A stretch of 64,000 bases of DNA from an uncultured Bacteroides sp. Lineage in GTDB: Bacteria; Bacteroidota; Bacteroidia; Bacteroidales; Bacteroidaceae. The stretch lies in NCBI RefSeq assembly GCF_937912035.1, contig NZ_CALDPF010000055.1, positions 13,081-77,080 on the forward strand, in the 5' to 3' direction. Within the stretch, counting starts at the first letter, position 1. The number at the start of each line of letters is the position of its first letter. The position numbers and the translations under genes were made by a program. The notes under the pieces were generated by a model, which made no database searches, was not told the origin of the DNA, and worked only from the letters and a program-made list of their open reading frames with translations. Below are positions 61,618-64,000 of this stretch, piece by piece.

Positions 61618-63420
61618 TCAGTTCTTGTTTGCACGTTTACGTTCAGTTTCGTCAAGTATTATCTTACGCATACGCATACTCTTAGGAGTAACTTCTACGT
61701 ATTCGTCTTCCTTGATGTATTCCAACGCTTCTTCAAGTGAGAATATTACCGGAGGAATAATACGCGCCTTGTCGTCTGAACCGGAAGCACGCATGTTTGT
61801 AAGCTTCTTCGATTTTGTTACGTTGATTACCAAGTCATTCTCATGTACGTGTTCACCTACTACCTGTCCTGCATAAACCTCATCCTGCGGATAGATAAAG
61901 AACTTACCTCTATCCTGAAGCTTATCTATTGCATATGCAAATGCTGTACCTGATTCCATGGCTATCATTGAACCGTTTGTACGGCGGTCTATCTCACCCT
62001 TATATGGTTGGTATTCCTTGAAGCGGTGTGCCATGATAGCTTCTCCCTGAGATGCAGTAAGTACGTTTGTACGTAAACCGATGATACCGCGTGAAGGCAT
62101 ATTGAACTCAATGTTTACACGGTCGCCCTGAGTTTCCATTGATGTAAGTTCACCTTTACGGCGAGTCACCATATCAATCATCTTGCTTGAGAATTCTTCA
62201 GGCACGCTGATTGTAAGTTCTTCGATAGGTTCGCATTTCACTCCGTCTATTTCTTTGAATATAACCTGTGGCTGACCTACCTGAAGCTCATAACCTTCGC
62301 GGCGCATTGTTTCGATAAGTACAGACAAGTGGAGCACACCACGTCCTGAAACAATCCACTTACCATCTTCGTTTTCAGTCTTTCTCACGCGGAGGGCAAG
62401 GTTTTTGTCAAGTTCCTTCATCAGACGGTCGTGTATGTGACGTGATGTCACAAACTTACCTTCCTTGCCAAAGAAAGGAGAGTCGTTTATAGTAAAGAGC
62501 ATACTCATTGTAGGCTCGTCGATAGCGATTGGTGGAAGTGGTTCTGGATTTTCGAAATCGCATATAGTATCACCGATTTCAAAACCTTCTATACCCACTA
62601 TTGCGCAGATATCACCAGAAGAAACCGATTCTACTTTTTTACGTCCTAGACCTTCGAATGTATGTACTTCTTTTATTTTTGATTTGACCAATGTACCGTC
62701 ACGTTTGGCCAATGTTATATTCATTCCTTCTTTGATTGTACCTCTGTGTACACGTCCTACAGCTATACGTCCTGTGTAAGAAGAATAGTCCAATGATGTG
62801 ATAAGCATCTGTGGGGTACCTTCAAGAATCTGTGGAGCAGGAATATATTTTACGATTGCATCAAGCAGTGGAGTGATACTGTCTGTAGGAGTCTTCCAGT
62901 CTTCACCCATCCAGTTGTTTTTTGCCGAACCGTACAGTACTGGGAAATCGAGCTGGTCTTCAGTTGCGTTAAGGCTGAACATCAGGTCGAATACCATTTC
63001 GTGTACTTCTTCAGGACGGCAGTTTGGTTTGTCCACCTTGTTTACTACTACGATTGGTTTCAGTCCTATCTGGAGAGCTTTCTGCAGTACGAAACGTGTC
63101 TGTGGCATAGGACCTTCGAAAGCGTCCACCAAAAGAATACAACCGTCTGCCATGTTCAGCACACGTTCCACTTCACCACCGAAATCGGCGTGTCCCGGAG
63201 TGTCTATGATGTTTATTTTAGTACCCTTGTAATTGATTGATACGTTCTTTGAAAGGATTGTTATACCTCTTTCACGTTCCAAATCGTTGTTATCCAATAC
63301 CAGCTCACCGTTTGTCTGGTCTCCGCGGAACAGGTGTCCCGCCAGCATCATCTTGTCCACCAACGTCGTTTTACCATGGTCAACGTGGGCAATGATGGCA
63401 ATGTTTCTAATGTCTTGCAT
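61618..63420 (-). CDS. typA: Translational GTPase TypA/BipA
   Basis: A 600-residue ribosome-associated GTPase. The G1 motif AHVDHGKTTLVDKM, G2-type RERGITILSK, G3 DTPGHADFGGEVERV and G4 NKVDKP are complete. Domains II, III, V-like and the BipA-specific C-terminus (PSRGIIGLRTNVLTASQG, MIAMESGTAFAYAI) follow. It helps 50S subunit assembly and stress or cold adaptation by binding 70S ribosomes. Single gene with its own promoter, converging on the glycan cluster. Confidence 0.97.
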   Translation of the reverse strand: MQDIRNIAIIAHVDHGKTTLVDKMMLAGHLFRGDQTNGELVLDNNDLERERGITILSKNVSINYKGTKINIIDTPGHADFGGEVERVLNMADGCILLVDAFEGPMPQTRFVLQKALQIGLKPIVVVNKVDKPNCRPEEVHEMVFDLMFSLNATEDQLDFPVLYGSAKNNWMGEDWKTPTDSITPLLDAIVKYIPAPQILEGTPQMLITSLDYSSYTGRIAVGRVHRGTIKEGMNITLAKRDGTLVKSKIKEVHTFEGLGRKKVESVSSGDICAIVGIEGFEIGDTICDFENPEPLPPIAIDEPTMSMLFTINDSPFFGKEGKFVTSRHIHDRLMKELDKNLALRVRKTENEDGKWIVSGRGVLHLSVLIETMRREGYELQVGQPQVIFKEIDGVKCEPIEELTISVPEEFSSKMIDMVTRRKGELTSMETQGDRVNIEFNMPSRGIIGLRTNVLTASQGEAIMAHRFKEYQPYKGEIDRRTNGSMIAMESGTAFAYAIDKLQDRGKFFIYPQDEVYAGQVVGEHVHENDLVINVTKSKKLTNMRASGSDDKARIIPPVIFSLEEALEYIKEDEYVEVTPKSMRMRKIILDETERKRANKN

Positions 63421-63442
63421 ACTATACCTATATATTTGGCTG

Positions 63443-63450
63443 CAAAGGTA
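63443..63450 (-). promoter_or_regulatory. -7 box of typA
   Basis: On the minus strand TACCTTTG matches the consensus, 22 bases before the ATG at 63420. No clear -33. Confidence 0.58.
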
Positions 63451-63486
63451 CGATTTTTATTCTAAAAAATATTTGGCTGTTAACGA

Positions 63487-63606
63487 TTATTTTTTATCTT
63501 CCGTATCTTCTTTACTTTTAAATGTAGAGGGAGTGGTGCCATAGAAATCGACAAAATGCTTTCTGAAGGTGGAGATGTCATTATAACCAACCATCTCATG
63601 ACAGGT
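63487..63606 (-). pseudogene. Remnant of an AraC-family regulator (C-terminal end only)
   Basis: The minus strand reads HEMVGYNDISTFRKHFVDFYGTTPSTFKSKEDTEDKK and a stop. This is the second helix-turn-helix and tail of an AraC-type protein (VGYND-S-F--F---G--P--F pattern). The frame continues upstream to about 63681 but loses all likeness, and no N-terminal part is found. I take it as a decayed or truncated gene. The small plus-strand gene at 63659 lies where the rest would have been. Confidence 0.55.
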
Positions 63607-63658
63607 ATCATGACATCCGTTATTACAAGATCCGGTATTAAGTATAAAGGAGAATGTT

Positions 63659-63910
63659 ATGAGCAGCCTGTTAGAAATCATGGATAAAAAATCATGCGGT
63701 AAATGGTATGCCTATGAACAGTCTGCTTTTTATTTGAGCCGGATGATGCTTGAGCTTTCTTTAGACCGTTATGTGATGGAAAATGCTTTGTGGCTGGCAA
63801 GGGCGGAAATTGATGTAAACCGGATTTCTTGGGATAAAGTTATCAGTCATAGCCAATCCGAATATGTATTGCACTATAGGTTCCATGAGTGGCTGGTTGA
63901 AATAAAATAG
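63659..63910 (+). CDS. Small hypothetical protein (83 residues)
   Basis: A short gene with an unusually good Shine-Dalgarno for this genome (AAAGGAG seven bases before the ATG) and a clean terminator after it. The product is mostly helical (AFYLSRMMLELSLDRYVMENALWLARAE), with many Trp/Tyr/His and no signal or membrane span. No family recognised. The start overlaps the minus-strand frame that contains the AraC remnant. Confidence 0.55.
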   Translation: MSSLLEIMDKKSCGKWYAYEQSAFYLSRMMLELSLDRYVMENALWLARAEIDVNRISWDKVISHSQSEYVLHYRFHEWLVEIK

Positions 63911-63919
63911 CGATAGTTT

Positions 63920-63973
63920 AAAAAGGGTCCAGTCCGAAATTCGTGAAGAAATGGTTTCGGACTGGGCACTTTT
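63920..63973 (+). terminator. Terminator after the small gene
   Basis: CCAGTCCGAAA (63929-63939) pairs with TTTCGGACTGG (63955-63965), and the outer AAAAG/CTTTT adds a few pairs and a short T run. The remaining bases to 64000 show no feature. Confidence 0.72.
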
Positions 63974-64000
63974 ATTCATCGGATGGAGAGAAATCGGGTT

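Overview
The window comes from a gut-type member of the Bacteroidales, most likely Bacteroides or Phocaeicola. This rests on SusC/SusD pairs, a hybrid two-component regulator, Mfa1/Mfa2-type fimbrillins, many Bacteroidetes lipoprotein signals, and repeated promoter boxes of the Bacteroides form TTTG-N19/20-TAnnTTTG, with almost no Shine-Dalgarno sequences. No tRNA, rRNA, CRISPR array, transposase or integrase was seen.

Left part (1-14903): the 3' end of a 2-oxoacid:ferredoxin oxidoreductase beta subunit and its terminator, then a type V (fimbrillin) pilus locus. The locus has a membrane-tethered TPR/AraC-type regulator, a DUF3575 outer-membrane protein, a DUF3868/OmpA-like protein, an Mfa1-type major pilin, an Mfa2/FimB-type anchor and five further fimbrillin-like lipoproteins. 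One of these (10462-12729) carries a large C-terminal FISUMP-like domain and looks like a tip adhesin. Most pilin-like proteins have a Ser/Tyr-Ser-Arg maturation-like site about 30-45 residues after the lipobox cysteine. The anchor lacks it.

Middle-left (14983-27173): a GH97 enzyme with the retaining-type aspartate, cysS, a small outer-membrane barrel protein, a 53-codon peptide gene placed just before an orphan fimbrillin, the leftward operon priA - PHP phosphatase - low-molecular-weight tyrosine phosphatase, and a rightward pair of an oxidoreductase and a beta-helix lipoprotein.

Centre (27321-48651): a polysaccharide utilisation locus arranged around a divergent regulator/SusC promoter region. 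Leftward: HTCS regulator, GH29 fucosidase, serine-type sulfatase and GH2 beta-galactosidase. Rightward: SusC, SusD, GH20 hexosaminidase and GH16 endo-glycosidase, followed by an anaerobic sulfatase-maturating radical-SAM enzyme with its own promoter. Together the enzymes fit fucosylated, sulfated poly-LacNAc of mucin O-glycans (inference). Two identical 13-base palindromes 30 bases apart before susC are candidate operator sites.

Right part (48652-64000): a GC-rich palindromic intergenic repeat, a 7TM-HD (PgpH-like) phosphodiesterase, gltX, and a lipid-A-type acyltransferase. These are followed by an AT-rich cluster of surface-glycan transferases (Stealth, GT92, two related GT4, a tandem pair of DDD-type transferases, two GT2), which ends in a perfect 30-bp-arm inverted repeat next to typA/bipA. 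The last kilobase holds an AraC-family gene remnant and a small unknown gene with an unusual strong Shine-Dalgarno.
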